DNA from: Herbaspirillum sp. SJZ106
GTDB taxonomy: Bacteria > Pseudomonadota > Gammaproteobacteria > Burkholderiales > Burkholderiaceae_D
Reading direction: 5' to 3'
Length of the DNA: 64,000 nt
Assembly: GCF_006715495.1 (NCBI RefSeq)
Contig: NZ_VFNI01000001.1
Coordinates: 930,001-994,000 of the forward strand
The notes beneath the pieces were generated by a model. The model was not told the DNA's origin. It worked only from the letters and a program-made list of their open reading frames with translations, and searched no databases. Each line of letters begins with the position of its first letter. Position 1 is the first letter of the stretch. The position numbers and the translations under genes are program-made. Shown here one piece after another: positions 8,958 through 17,479 of this stretch.

Positions 8958-9893
8958 CTACAGGACAAATCCAAAACGCTTGCTGCGCGACAGGTAAAGG
9001 AACGGCAAGGTCAGCGCCAGGCTCAGCGTTACGGCGAAGATGAACATGCGCGTGCCGTCCGGGATGCCCAGTTTGCTGCCGATCACCATGCAACCCGGAT
9101 GCAGCAGGTACAGCGCCGAGGAGATCTTGCCGAGCGGCCACGCGCTCTGGAATGGCCGGGCTTGCCTGACCTTGGCGAAGAAGGCCGGGCACACCAGCAG
9201 CAGGCCGGCGTACATGTCGAAACCGCGGCGGTTCTCGGCGTGGAACCAGGCCAACGAAATTTCAATGAACATCAGGCCCAGGCCCAGCGCCAGGATGGCG
9301 TTGGCGTGGCGCTCCAGGTAGCCGGCGATGGCATCGTAGTGGTAGCCGATGATGACGAAAGGCAGCCCGAAGAACAGCACATTGCGGTACAGCGCGTAGG
9401 ATAGGGCGCCGTTGTATGCATAGTGGGCGACATACTGGATCGCGCAGCCCGTCGCATATAGCGCCAGCGCCAGTCCCAGGGCGAACCGGCTGCCGCGCTC
9501 GCGGATGCCGATGACGATCGCGCCCGCCATGATCAACGCCGACAGGTACCACAGGTGCCAGTGGCCGAACACGATCTCGCCGGCGAGATAGGCCAGGTTG
9601 AGCGGGAAGGCATAGCCGCCCGCCTGCGGCACATAGAGCGGCGAATAGAGCGCCATCCAGAACAGGTAGAGCAGGAGCACGCGCCTGAACCACTGCGCGT
9701 TGTCCTTCAACGCCCCGGTCTTGGGCATGAAATAGCCGTTGAGGATGAAGAACATCGGCACCGCCACGCGCAGGAAGCCATTGTAGAGATAGTAGGAGCC
9801 GGCCTGGCTGATCTCGCGGAAGATGTAGCAGTGCAGCGCCACCACCATCAGCGCCAGCGATATTTTCAGCACGTCGATGGATGCGTTTCTCAC
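8958..9893 (-). CDS. Acyltransferase family 3 membrane protein
   Basis: Known: acyltransferase-3 proteins (OafA/WecH type) O- or N-acylate surface sugars or lipids from the inner membrane. Seen: the opening VRNASIDVLKISLALMVVALHCY with the family His after the first helix, then about ten hydrophobic spans and the late segment SSALYLLHPGCMVIG. I choose the GTG at 9893, which has AGAGGA eight bases before it and puts the conserved motif at the N-terminus; a longer reading from 9935 or 10118 adds residues with no ribosome site. About 311 residues. Single gene; no polysaccharide cluster around it, so the substrate is unknown. Confidence 0.85.
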   Translation of the reverse strand: MRNASIDVLKISLALMVVALHCYIFREISQAGSYYLYNGFLRVAVPMFFILNGYFMPKTGALKDNAQWFRRVLLLYLFWMALYSPLYVPQAGGYAFPLNLAYLAGEIVFGHWHLWYLSALIMAGAIVIGIRERGSRFALGLALALYATGCAIQYVAHYAYNGALSYALYRNVLFFGLPFVIIGYHYDAIAGYLERHANAILALGLGLMFIEISLAWFHAENRRGFDMYAGLLLVCPAFFAKVRQARPFQSAWPLGKISSALYLLHPGCMVIGSKLGIPDGTRMFIFAVTLSLALTLPFLYLSRSKRFGFVL

Positions 9894-10330
9894 GGTCGGT
9901 TCCTCTCTGCTCGCATGGTGGATGGCGCGTGCCATGATCATTGACCGGAAGCCAACCGGATTCGTTCTGGAAATCCTTACATAATTTCGCAGTGCGTCAA
10001 TTGGCGTGTGTTTTGGTTGATCGGAGGCGCCATTGTCGAGCTTGCCTGCCCGGCTTTTTTCGGAAGGGGGGAGCGTGGCCGCGGGAAATGAGGTGTAATG
10101 TCGCTTGTGTTGCGTCAAGCGTGCATACCGCGCGTGCTGATCGCGCTTCCTATAGCGTAAACGGCCGACGCAGGTCCCGGCCGTCGATCAGCGGCCACCG
10201 GGGAAATCCTATCCGGCCAGCCCAGGCGCCGCGCCGGCCGTGTGGTGGCACGGCGCTTGCTGCTGAGCTGGCGGGATCTGTCGTCGCCACAGGCGGCGAA
10301 GATTCCGGAATTGAACAGGCAAACATCATC
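9894..10330. other. Divergent intergenic region, acyltransferase / argE
   Basis: 437 bases between two divergent genes. It must hold promoters in both directions, but I see no strong consensus elements, no clear operator and no credible small ORF. In-frame codons run upstream of argE to 9941, but the added residues are arginine- and proline-rich and look non-coding. Confidence 0.4.
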
Positions 10331-11539
10331 ATGAACGCACATCTCAAAACGGCAACGTCGGAACCGACGAAGCAAACGCTGGATATCCTCAAGACCCTCA
10401 TCGGTTTCAACACCATCAGCCGCGAATCCAACCTTGGATTGATCGAATGGGTTCGCGATTACCTCGAACGCCACGGCGCCAGGACGCGTCTGACCTACGA
10501 TGCCGAAAGGCGCAAAGCCAACCTGTTTGCAACCATTACGGGTGCGGCGGAAGGCAAGTCCGCATTCGGCACCGTGTTTTCCGGCCATACCGACGTGGTG
10601 CCGGTCAAGGGGCAGAACTGGGACACCGATCCCTTCGTCGCCCACGTCGCCGACGGCAAGCTGTTCGGCCGCGGCGCCTGCGACATGAAGGGCTTCATCG
10701 CCGTCTGCCTGGCGCGCTTGCCGGCGCTCGACCAGGGGCGCTTGCACACGCCGCTGCATTTCTCGTTCTCGTACGATGAGGAAGTCGGCTGCCTGGGCGT
10801 ACGCGAATTGCTGGCCGACTTGCAGCGCAACGACATCCGGCCCACCGGCGTCATCATCGGCGAGCCGACCTCGATGCAGGCCGTGATCGCGCACAAGGGC
10901 AAGCGCTCCTACCGCTGCTCGGTGCATGGCCATGCGGCGCATTCCTCATGCCCGCACCTGGGCATCAACAGCATCGATTTCGCCGCGATGATGCAGCTGA
11001 AAATCCGCGAGATCGCCATGCGCGTGCGCGATTCGGAAGCCCGGGATTACGACTTCGATGTGCCGTATTCCTCCATCGTCACCACCATGTCCAATGGCGG
11101 CAACGCGCCCAACATCATTCCCGACAAGGCCGAGTTCGTGTTCGAACATCGCTTCTTGCCGGGTGTCGACCCGCAGCAGGTGTTCGAGGAAGTGAAGTCG
11201 TATGCGCAAAAGGAAATCGTGCCGCAGATGGCCATCGACGGCGCCCAGGGCCGCATCGAGTTCGAGACCCTGACCGCATATCCCGGCATGAGCACCGCGG
11301 CCGACGATCCGATCGTCGCCGCCGCGCTGCGCATCCTTGGCAGCGAACGCGCGCGCAAGGTCGGCTTCGGCACCGAAGGCGGCCTGTTCGGCGAAGCCGG
11401 CATGCCGGCCGTGATCTGCGGCCCGGGCGACATCGTCCAGGCCCACAAGCCCAATGAATTCGTCACGCTGGAGCAGTTGGCGCGTTGCGAAAGCTTCTTC
11501 GACAACTACCTGGCCTCGGCCAACCTGGACGCGGCCTGA
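10331..11539 (+). CDS. argE: Acetylornithine deacetylase
   Basis: Zinc-dependent M20 enzyme that hydrolyses N-acetylornithine to ornithine in arginine synthesis. Seen: the first metal motif FSGHTDVVPVKGQNWDTDPF, then FGRGACDMKGF with the bridging Asp, SYDEEVGCLGVR with the catalytic Glu, a dimerisation domain (HGHAAHSSCPHLGINSIDFA) and the late metal His in CGPGDIVQAHKPNEF. 402 residues, slightly longer than E. coli ArgE. The start at 10331 follows the spacing of the family; its ribosome site is weak. Other M20 amidases are possible, but the motif set is that of ArgE. Ends at a strong terminator. Confidence 0.9.
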   Translation: MNAHLKTATSEPTKQTLDILKTLIGFNTISRESNLGLIEWVRDYLERHGARTRLTYDAERRKANLFATITGAAEGKSAFGTVFSGHTDVVPVKGQNWDTDPFVAHVADGKLFGRGACDMKGFIAVCLARLPALDQGRLHTPLHFSFSYDEEVGCLGVRELLADLQRNDIRPTGVIIGEPTSMQAVIAHKGKRSYRCSVHGHAAHSSCPHLGINSIDFAAMMQLKIREIAMRVRDSEARDYDFDVPYSSIVTTMSNGGNAPNIIPDKAEFVFEHRFLPGVDPQQVFEEVKSYAQKEIVPQMAIDGAQGRIEFETLTAYPGMSTAADDPIVAAALRILGSERARKVGFGTEGGLFGEAGMPAVICGPGDIVQAHKPNEFVTLEQLARCESFFDNYLASANLDAA

Positions 11540-11561
11540 GTTTTATCAAGGCCCCAAAAGC

Positions 11562-11596
11562 AAAGGCGCTTGCCCCTCAAGGGCAAGCGCCTTTTT
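11562..11596 (+). terminator. Intrinsic terminator after argE
   Basis: Stem AAAGGCGCTTGCCC / GGGCAAGCGCCTTT with a five-base loop and a following T run. It also backs onto the convergent MFS gene, which ends at 11615. Confidence 0.9.
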
Positions 11597-11614
11597 CATT
11601 CCGCTTGGCCAGTG

Positions 11615-12778
11615 TCAGGCGGCCAGCCTGGGACGTTTCCGTTTATCCAGCGAGGCCGACAACGCCACGGTGGCCAGGCCCAGCAAGGCCACGGCCGAGC
11701 CGATCAGCGGCAAGTCGGTCAGCGGCAGGCCGATGGAAATCGCCACGCCGCCCAGCCAGGCGCCGGTGGCATTGCCGAGGTTGAACGCGCCCTGGTTCAG
11801 GGTCGAGGCCAGATTGGGGGCGCCGCGCGCGGTATCGAGCACCCGCACCTGCGCCGCCGGCACCACCGCGAAAGCGAATGCGCCCCAGGCGAACATGGTC
11901 ACCAGGGTCGGCCATTTGTAGTGGCTGGTCCAGGAGAACAAGCCCAGCACGATGGCGATGCACAGGAAGACCGCGCACATCACCGGCATCAGTTTCCAGT
12001 CCGCCAGCTTGCCGCCGACCAGGCCGCCGACCGTGATGCCGGCGCCGAACAGCAGCAGCACCCAGCTTTCCTGTTGCGCGGTAAAACCGGTCACGTCCAG
12101 CAGGATGTAGGCGATATAGGTGATCACGCTGAACATGCTGATCGAGGCCAGCGTCGAGGTCAGCAGCGAGAGCTGCACCTGCGTGGCCATGATGGAACGG
12201 AATTCCTGGAAGATGTTGCCGCCTTGCATGGCGATCTTTTTCGGCAGCAGCGTCCATAGCAGGATCGCCGCCAGCACGCCGATGCCGGTCACCGCGCCGA
12301 AGGTGGAGCGCCAGCCGGCCGCGTGGCCGAACGCCGTGCCCAGGGGAACGCCGAGGATATTGGCCACCGTCAGCCCGGTGAACATCAGCGCCACCGCCTG
12401 GGCGCGCTTGTCGGGCGCGACCAGTTCGGCCGCCACCACCGAGCCGATGCCGAAGAACGCAGCGTGGCAGAACGCCGTGACGACCCGCGCCACCATCAGG
12501 AAAGCGTAGCTGGGCGCGATCGCGCACAGGATATTGCCAAGGATGAACAAGCTCATCAGTCCGACCAGCGCCTGCTTGCGCGGCCACTTGGCCGTCACGA
12601 TGGCCAGGATCGGGGCGCCGGCGGCCACCCCCAGCGCATAGCCGGAAACCAGCATGCCGGCCGCCGGCGCCGAGACGCCAAGGTCGCGCGCGACGTCGGG
12701 CAGCAGGCCCATGATGACGAATTCAGTGGTGCCGATGCCGAAGGCGGCGATGGCGAGGGCGAACAAGGGCCAGTTCAT
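11615..12778 (-). CDS. MFS transporter, AraJ/drug-exporter subfamily
   Basis: Twelve-span inner membrane transporter. Seen: N-terminal FALAIAAFGIGTTEFVIMGL, the hallmark of the AraJ/YdhP branch of DHA1 exporters, then a loop-2/3 motif (LAIVTAKWPRKQALVG) and repeated glycine-rich spans. 387 residues. The start at 12778 places the first span immediately at the N-terminus; the in-frame ATG at 12832 adds 18 residues and is less likely. Inferred: efflux of sugars, arabinose-like compounds or drugs; the substrate is not deducible. Single gene. Confidence 0.88.
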   Translation of the reverse strand: MNWPLFALAIAAFGIGTTEFVIMGLLPDVARDLGVSAPAAGMLVSGYALGVAAGAPILAIVTAKWPRKQALVGLMSLFILGNILCAIAPSYAFLMVARVVTAFCHAAFFGIGSVVAAELVAPDKRAQAVALMFTGLTVANILGVPLGTAFGHAAGWRSTFGAVTGIGVLAAILLWTLLPKKIAMQGGNIFQEFRSIMATQVQLSLLTSTLASISMFSVITYIAYILLDVTGFTAQQESWVLLLFGAGITVGGLVGGKLADWKLMPVMCAVFLCIAIVLGLFSWTSHYKWPTLVTMFAWGAFAFAVVPAAQVRVLDTARGAPNLASTLNQGAFNLGNATGAWLGGVAISIGLPLTDLPLIGSAVALLGLATVALSASLDKRKRPRLAA

Positions 12779-12902
12779 GCGGATTCCAGGGAGGAAGGAA
12801 AGCGCAGCGGGAATCGCCGCGCGAAGCCGCAAGTTTACCGTCTGGCAGGAAATATTGCAGGCCGGGAAGCAAGCCTGCCGTCATTTGGCAACAGGAACGG
12901 GG

Positions 12903-13559
12903 TCAGGCCGGACCGGCCGCCAGCGGCCGCGCCATCCAGTTCCTGAGCATGGACAGCAGCGCGCCATACGCCGGCAGGAAGAAGAGCAGGCTGATGGCGA
13001 TCTTGAAGCAGTAGTCGACCACCGCGATTTCCACCCAATGCGCGGCCATGAAGGCGTCGCTGCTGCGCCAGAAGGCGATCGAGAAGAAGGCCAGCGTGTC
13101 GCTGGCGTTGCCGAACAGCATGGACACCGAAGGCGCCAGCCACCAGCGCCGGCTGGCGCGCAGGCGATTGAACACCTGCACGTCAAGGATCTGGCCCAGC
13201 GCGTAAGCCATGAAACTGGCCAGCGCGATGCGCGCCACGAACAGGTTGAAATGCGCCAGTGCCCCGAAGCCTTGCCACTGGCCCATGTAGAACAGCGCCG
13301 ACACCACATAGGAAACGAACAACGCCGGCAACATCACCGCCAGGATGATGCGCCGGGCCAGTTGCGCGCCGAAGAAGCGCACCGTCAGGTCGGTCGCCAG
13401 GAAGATGAACGGAAAGCTGAACGCACCCCAGGTGGTATGGAAGCCGAAGATTGACACCGGCAACTGCACCAGATAATTGCTGGAGATGATCACTAGCAGG
13501 TGGAATAGCGAAAGCCAGGCCAGCACGGCCGTGTGCCGGCGCAGATCGATAGTTGTCAT
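12903..13559 (-). CDS. yhhQ: Queuosine precursor transporter YhhQ
   Basis: Known: YhhQ imports preQ0 and preQ1, the 7-deazaguanine precursors of queuosine in tRNA. Seen: 218 residues, six hydrophobic spans, SNYLVQLPVSIFG near the N-terminus, TWGAFSFPFIFLATDLTVR, LFGNASDTLAFFSIAFW and VDYCFKIAISLLFFLPAYG, the recognised pattern of the family. The ATG at 13559 is chosen because the AAGG at the end of a preQ1-I riboswitch candidate forms its ribosome site six bases upstream. The riboswitch independently supports the transport role. Confidence 0.92.
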   Translation of the reverse strand: MTTIDLRRHTAVLAWLSLFHLLVIISSNYLVQLPVSIFGFHTTWGAFSFPFIFLATDLTVRFFGAQLARRIILAVMLPALFVSYVVSALFYMGQWQGFGALAHFNLFVARIALASFMAYALGQILDVQVFNRLRASRRWWLAPSVSMLFGNASDTLAFFSIAFWRSSDAFMAAHWVEIAVVDYCFKIAISLLFFLPAYGALLSMLRNWMARPLAAGPA

Positions 13560-13564
13560 ATGGA

Positions 13565-13595
13565 CCTTTTTGATGAATGGGGTTAGGGAACCCAT
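13565..13595 (-). promoter_or_regulatory. preQ1-I (type II) riboswitch candidate controlling yhhQ
   Basis: On the minus strand the 31 bases read as stem ATGGG / CCCAT around a loop TTCCCTAAC, then a tail TCATCAAAAAGG. This is the layout of type II preQ1-I aptamers: short P1, C-rich loop, AAC before the closing strand, A-rich tail filling the minor groove, and a terminal GG that pairs with loop CC. The tail GG is also the Shine-Dalgarno of yhhQ, six bases before its ATG. Inferred: ligand binding closes the pseudoknot and hides the ribosome site, lowering yhhQ translation when preQ1 is plentiful. Confidence 0.8.
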
Positions 13596-13600
13596 GGACG

Positions 13601-13624
13601 AAAATCCCGCGCGCAGCGCGGGAT
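13601..13624 (-). terminator. Intrinsic terminator after SMP-30 gene
   Basis: Perfect stem ATCCCGCGC / GCGCGGGAT with a three-base loop, followed on the minus strand by TTTT. It lies between the SMP-30 gene and the riboswitch of yhhQ, so the two genes are separate units or yhhQ is reached by read-through. Confidence 0.75.
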
Positions 13625-13678
13625 GTGAAGGGCGCTACTTTACCATACCGCGCCCAGGCTCACGCGTTGCAGGCGCGC

Positions 13679-14635
13679 TCACCCGGGCGATGCCGGGCGG
13701 CGGGCGCCATTGACCGCCAGGTAGACCGCATACAGCGAGGTCGTCGCGGTGATGAACAGGCGATTGCCGCGCGGCCCGCCGAACGTCACGTTGGATACCA
13801 CTTCCGGCACCAGGATCTTGCCCAGCAAGGCGCCGTCGGGCGCATAGCAATGCACGCCATCGCCGGCCGAAGTCCAGATATTGCCGCGTTCGTCCAGGCG
13901 GAAGCCATCGGCCAGGCCGGGATCGATGGTGGCGAACACCCGGCCGCCGGTAAGCCGTTGGCCATCCGTCACATCGAACACGCGGATATGGTGCGGGCCA
14001 TCCTCGCGGTGGGTCTGGCCGGTGTCGGCGATGTACAGCTTCGATTCGTCCGGCGAGAAGGCCAGCCCGTTGGGGCGCTCCATGTCGCCGGCGACGAGGG
14101 CGAGTTCGCCGTTGGCGCCGTCAATGCGGTAGACGTTGCAGGCGCCGATTTCGGTGTCCGCCCGGTAGCCTTCGTAGTCGCTGTTGATGCCGTAGTCGGG
14201 ATCGGTGAACCAGATCGAGCCATCCGACTTCACCACCACGTCATTGGGCGAATTCAGGCGCTTGCCCTGCCAGTGCGAAGCCAGCGTAGTGATGCTGCCG
14301 TCGTGCTCGGTGCGCACCACTGCGCGCGCGCCATGCAGGCAGCCGACGATGCGGCCTTCCCGGTCCAGCGTATTGCCGTTGTTGAAATCGGACGGCTGGC
14401 GGAACACGCCGGCCCCCGCGCCTTCGGACCAGCGCAGCAGGCGGTTGTTGGGGATGTCGCTCCACACCAGCTCCTGCGTGGCCGACAGCCACACCGGGCC
14501 TTCGGTCCAGCGGCTGCCGGTATGCAGGCAATCGAGCCGGGCCGTGCCGATCACCAGGCGGCGAAAGCGGGCATCGATATGCAGGTAGGGCGAAACGGCG
14601 GGGGCGGCAATGGCGGGTGCGACGGGAACGGTCAT
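13679..14635 (-). CDS. SMP-30/gluconolactonase family protein
   Basis: Six-bladed beta-propeller hydrolase that opens sugar lactones using one divalent metal. Seen: WTEGPVWLSATQELVWSDI with the metal-ligand Glu near residue 46, RLNSPNDVVVKSDGSIWFTD with the Asn-Asp pair, and AFSPDESKLYIADTG, all family hallmarks. 318 residues. The start at 14635 has AGGAG directly upstream. No signal peptide, so cytosolic. Known partners are aldose catabolic genes, but none is adjacent, so the substrate lactone is unknown. Confidence 0.88.
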   Translation of the reverse strand: MTVPVAPAIAAPAVSPYLHIDARFRRLVIGTARLDCLHTGSRWTEGPVWLSATQELVWSDIPNNRLLRWSEGAGAGVFRQPSDFNNGNTLDREGRIVGCLHGARAVVRTEHDGSITTLASHWQGKRLNSPNDVVVKSDGSIWFTDPDYGINSDYEGYRADTEIGACNVYRIDGANGELALVAGDMERPNGLAFSPDESKLYIADTGQTHREDGPHHIRVFDVTDGQRLTGGRVFATIDPGLADGFRLDERGNIWTSAGDGVHCYAPDGALLGKILVPEVVSNVTFGGPRGNRLFITATTSLYAVYLAVNGARRPASPG

Positions 14636-14740
14636 GGAGTCTCCTGGTTTTTGCCGTGATGATAACCTGCGTGTCGCCGGACGGCCGGCCGCGCGGAAAT
14701 TCTTGCCGCTCACGCAATGAGCGTGCGGCCAGCGGTCAGG

Positions 14741-14754
14741 TTGATGCATATCAA
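14741..14754 (+). promoter_or_regulatory. FNR box upstream of hemN
   Basis: TTGATGCATATCAA, a perfect match to the FNR/Anr consensus TTGAT-N4-ATCAA, 136 bases before the hemN ATG. The fnr gene itself lies just beyond hemN. Confidence 0.85.
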
Positions 14755-14889
14755 GGCGCCCATTTGCCGCCGCGCCTATCCTGCAGTCTCCAATCAATCC
14801 CTGTTCGCCCGACGCAGCGGCTCGTGGTGCATTGCGCCTGTCGCGCATCCTGCCGGCCATGCGCCCGGGCGGCTGGCCAGGAGCATCCC

Positions 14890-16323
14890 ATGCAAGTCGC
14901 CCATCCGTCATTGACGCCCGATTCCGCCAGCCTGGCAGGCATGAGCAAGAGCGTGCTGCGCAAGATGGACCAGCGCGGCCCGCGTTACACGTCCTATCCG
15001 ACCGCCGACCGCTTCTCCGGCGACTTCGCCGTTGCCGACTACCTGCACGCCGTCGCCGACCGCCGCAGCATGGGGGCCTGGCGCGCGCTGTCGCTGTATC
15101 TGCACATCCCGTTCTGCGACACCATCTGCTACTACTGCGCCTGCAACAAGATCGTCACCCGCAACCGCGCCAAGGCCGCGCTCTACCTGAGTTACCTCAA
15201 GCGAGAGATCAGCATGCAGGGCTCGCTGTTCTCCGGCATGAACCAGGTCGAACAACTGCATTTCGGCGGCGGCACGCCGACCTACCTGTCGGACGGGCAG
15301 ATGGGCGACCTGATGGCGCACATCCGCAAGAGCTTCACGCTGGCGCCGGACAATGTGGGCGAATACTCCATCGAGATCGACCCGCGCACCGTATCGGTCG
15401 AACACGTGCAGTCGCTGCGCGCGCAGGGCTTCAACCGCATCAGCCTGGGCGTGCAGGATTTCGATCCCGAGGTGCAGCGCGCCGTCAACCGGGTGCAGTC
15501 CGAGGAGCAGACGCCGGAAATCATCCGCGCCGCGCGCGCGGCCGGCTTCCGCTCGGTCAGCATCGACCTGATCTACGGTTTGCCGAAGCAGAATGTGATG
15601 TCGATGTCGCGCACGCTGGCCAAGGTGGTCGCGGCCAGCCCCGACCGCATTGCCGTCTACAACTACGCCCACATGCCGCAGTTGTTCAAGACGCAACGGC
15701 AGATCAATGAAGGCGACCTGCCCGGCGCCGACAGCAAGCTCGACATGCTGTCGTTGTGCATCCGCCAGCTGAGCGCGGCCGGTTACGTCTACATCGGCAT
15801 GGACCATTTCGCCAAGCCAGCCGACGATCTTGCGGTGGCCCAGCGCCAGGGCCGCCTGCACCGCAATTTCCAGGGATATTCAACCCATTCGGAAAGCGAC
15901 CTGGTGGCTTGCGGCGTGTCGGCCATCAGCGCCGTGGGCGGCAGCTACAGCCAGAACGAGAAGACCCTGGACGATTACTACGCGCGCCTGGAAAGCGCCA
16001 CGCTGCCGATTGCCCGCGGCATCCGGCTCGGCATGGACGACGTGCTGCGGCGCCTGATCATCCAGCGCCTGATGTGCAACTTCGAGCTGTCGATCAGCTC
16101 GCTGGAGATCGCCTATCCGATCGTCTTCCGCGAATACTTCGCGGCCGAGATGGAAAAGCTGCAGGCGCTGGAGGCGGACGGCCTGCTCCGGATCGAGCCG
16201 GAATGGATCACGGTCGAGCCCAAGGGCCGCCTGCTGATCCGCAACATCTGCATGGTGTTCGACCGCTACCTGGCGCAGGACCGCGAGCAAGCCGCGCCGC
16301 AGCGTTATTCGCAGACGCTCTGA
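14890..16323 (+). CDS. hemN: Oxygen-independent coproporphyrinogen III oxidase
   Basis: Radical SAM enzyme that makes protoporphyrinogen IX without oxygen, needed for haem synthesis in hypoxia. Seen: the cluster motif C76-x3-C80-x2-C83-x-C85 (FCDTICYYCAC), the HemN-type start KMDQRGPRYTSYPTADRF, HFGGGTPTYLS and the C-terminal HemN domain. 477 residues, normal. GGAG lies six bases before the ATG at 14890; the frame extends upstream but reads as non-coding. An FNR box upstream and fnr downstream (convergent) fit anaerobic induction. Confidence 0.95.
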   Translation: MQVAHPSLTPDSASLAGMSKSVLRKMDQRGPRYTSYPTADRFSGDFAVADYLHAVADRRSMGAWRALSLYLHIPFCDTICYYCACNKIVTRNRAKAALYLSYLKREISMQGSLFSGMNQVEQLHFGGGTPTYLSDGQMGDLMAHIRKSFTLAPDNVGEYSIEIDPRTVSVEHVQSLRAQGFNRISLGVQDFDPEVQRAVNRVQSEEQTPEIIRAARAAGFRSVSIDLIYGLPKQNVMSMSRTLAKVVAASPDRIAVYNYAHMPQLFKTQRQINEGDLPGADSKLDMLSLCIRQLSAAGYVYIGMDHFAKPADDLAVAQRQGRLHRNFQGYSTHSESDLVACGVSAISAVGGSYSQNEKTLDDYYARLESATLPIARGIRLGMDDVLRRLIIQRLMCNFELSISSLEIAYPIVFREYFAAEMEKLQALEADGLLRIEPEWITVEPKGRLLIRNICMVFDRYLAQDREQAAPQRYSQTL

Positions 16324-16356
16324 GCCGCCGCGCCATCCGGCGTAACGATCGGCGGC
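16324..16356. terminator. Inverted repeat between hemN and fnr
   Basis: GCCGCCG and CGGCGGC separated by 19 bases, directly after the hemN stop. No T-run, so termination is uncertain. It may be a Rho-independent signal of low quality or only a GC-rich hairpin. Confidence 0.35.
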
Positions 16357-16370
16357 AAGGCGGGGGAGAT

Positions 16371-17156
16371 TCAGGCCAGCGCGCGCGCGCCGGGCGGCAG
16401 GCAGGCGTCCACGCCGGCGGCCAGCTTCTTCAGCGCCGCCAGGTCCACCACTTCCACATCGCGTTGCTCCACCGCCAGCAAGCCCTGCTTGCGGAACCTG
16501 GAGATCAGGCGGCTGATGCTTTCGATGGTCAGGCCAAGGTAGTTGCCCACGTCCTGGCGCGTCATGCGCAACTGGAAGCGGGTCGGCGAATAGCCGCGTG
16601 CGGCGTAACGTGAAGACAGGTTGACCAGGAAGGCCGCGAAGCGCTGTTCGGCGCGCATGTTCCCCAGCAGCATGATGACGTTCTGCTCGCTGGTGATTTC
16701 ATGGCTCATGATGCGGTGGAAATGGCGCAGCAGGTGCGGGATCTGGCCGAACAACTGTTCCAGGCGCGCAAACGGGATCTCGCATACTTCGCTGTCTTGC
16801 AGGGCCACGGCGTCGCACTGGTGGCGTTCGGTGCTGATGGCATCCATGCCCAGCAGTTCGCCGGGCATCTGGAAGCCGGTGATCTGGCGGTCGCCGTCGA
16901 GGTTTTCCTGGTAGGTCTTGAAATGGCCCACGCGCACCGCGTACAGCGACGTGAAGCGGTCGCCGATGCGGTACAGGAAGTCGTCGCGCGCCACTTTGCG
17001 GCGGCCGATGATCTTGTCCAGGCGCTTCATGTCGGACTCGTCCAGGCCCATCGGCAGGCACAACTGGTGCATGCCGCAGGCGGTGCAGCTGCGCAGGGCC
17101 GAGCTGCTGGCGGCTTCGCGCGCGGCGGTCAGGGGAGAGTGGCAAGACTGGTTCAT
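16371..17156 (-). CDS. fnr: FNR-type oxygen-sensing regulator
   Basis: CRP/FNR-family transcription factor that holds a 4Fe-4S cluster when oxygen is absent. Seen: cluster cysteines C24, C27, C33 (SCTACGMHQLC) and C125 (DSEVCEIPF), the complete E. coli FNR set; a cyclic-nucleotide-binding-like core; a long dimer helix; and a helix-turn-helix whose recognition helix ESISRLISRF carries the E-xx-SR residues that read TTGAT. 261 residues. Convergent with hemN. A degenerate FNR site lies in its own upstream region (17257-17270), which would allow autoregulation. Confidence 0.95.
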   Translation of the reverse strand: MNQSCHSPLTAAREAASSSALRSCTACGMHQLCLPMGLDESDMKRLDKIIGRRKVARDDFLYRIGDRFTSLYAVRVGHFKTYQENLDGDRQITGFQMPGELLGMDAISTERHQCDAVALQDSEVCEIPFARLEQLFGQIPHLLRHFHRIMSHEITSEQNVIMLLGNMRAEQRFAAFLVNLSSRYAARGYSPTRFQLRMTRQDVGNYLGLTIESISRLISRFRKQGLLAVEQRDVEVVDLAALKKLAAGVDACLPPGARALA

Positions 17157-17479
17157 ACGATGTTCCCGGCGGACATGTTGCGATATTCGATGGCCTCCAT
17201 TTTAAGTCTGCGCGACAGGCGCGAAGCGGCGCCATGGCGGAATCAGGCGGCATTTCTTGCGCCAGATCAAACAAGCGGCAAGTAATCGGGAAAAGTTGCC
17301 GGCAGGTAGGCAAGGCGGCGCGCGATAAAAGGGCTAGGGGCAAGGGAGAAGGGCAAGGGAGAGGGGCGGTCTTGATGGGGGGATTGGGCGGTATCGCGGA
17401 GTTACCGGGGATCCGCGACTGCCCTTCCATGTGACCGTCTTGTTGTTGAACGTCAAACTGCAGGTGCTGCAGGTATTGC
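17157..17479. other. Intergenic region between desaturase end and fnr start
   Basis: 323 bases without a credible gene. On the minus strand TTGATCTGGCGCAA (17257-17270) matches one half of the FNR consensus exactly and the other half poorly, about 100 bases before fnr. Bases 17331-17364 form a purine-rich direct repeat (GGCAAGGGAGA twice). No clear terminator for the desaturase gene is seen. Confidence 0.5.

Noticed and set aside
9941-10330. N-terminal extension of ArgE
   Set aside because: The added 130 residues have no domain; the family start fits 10331.
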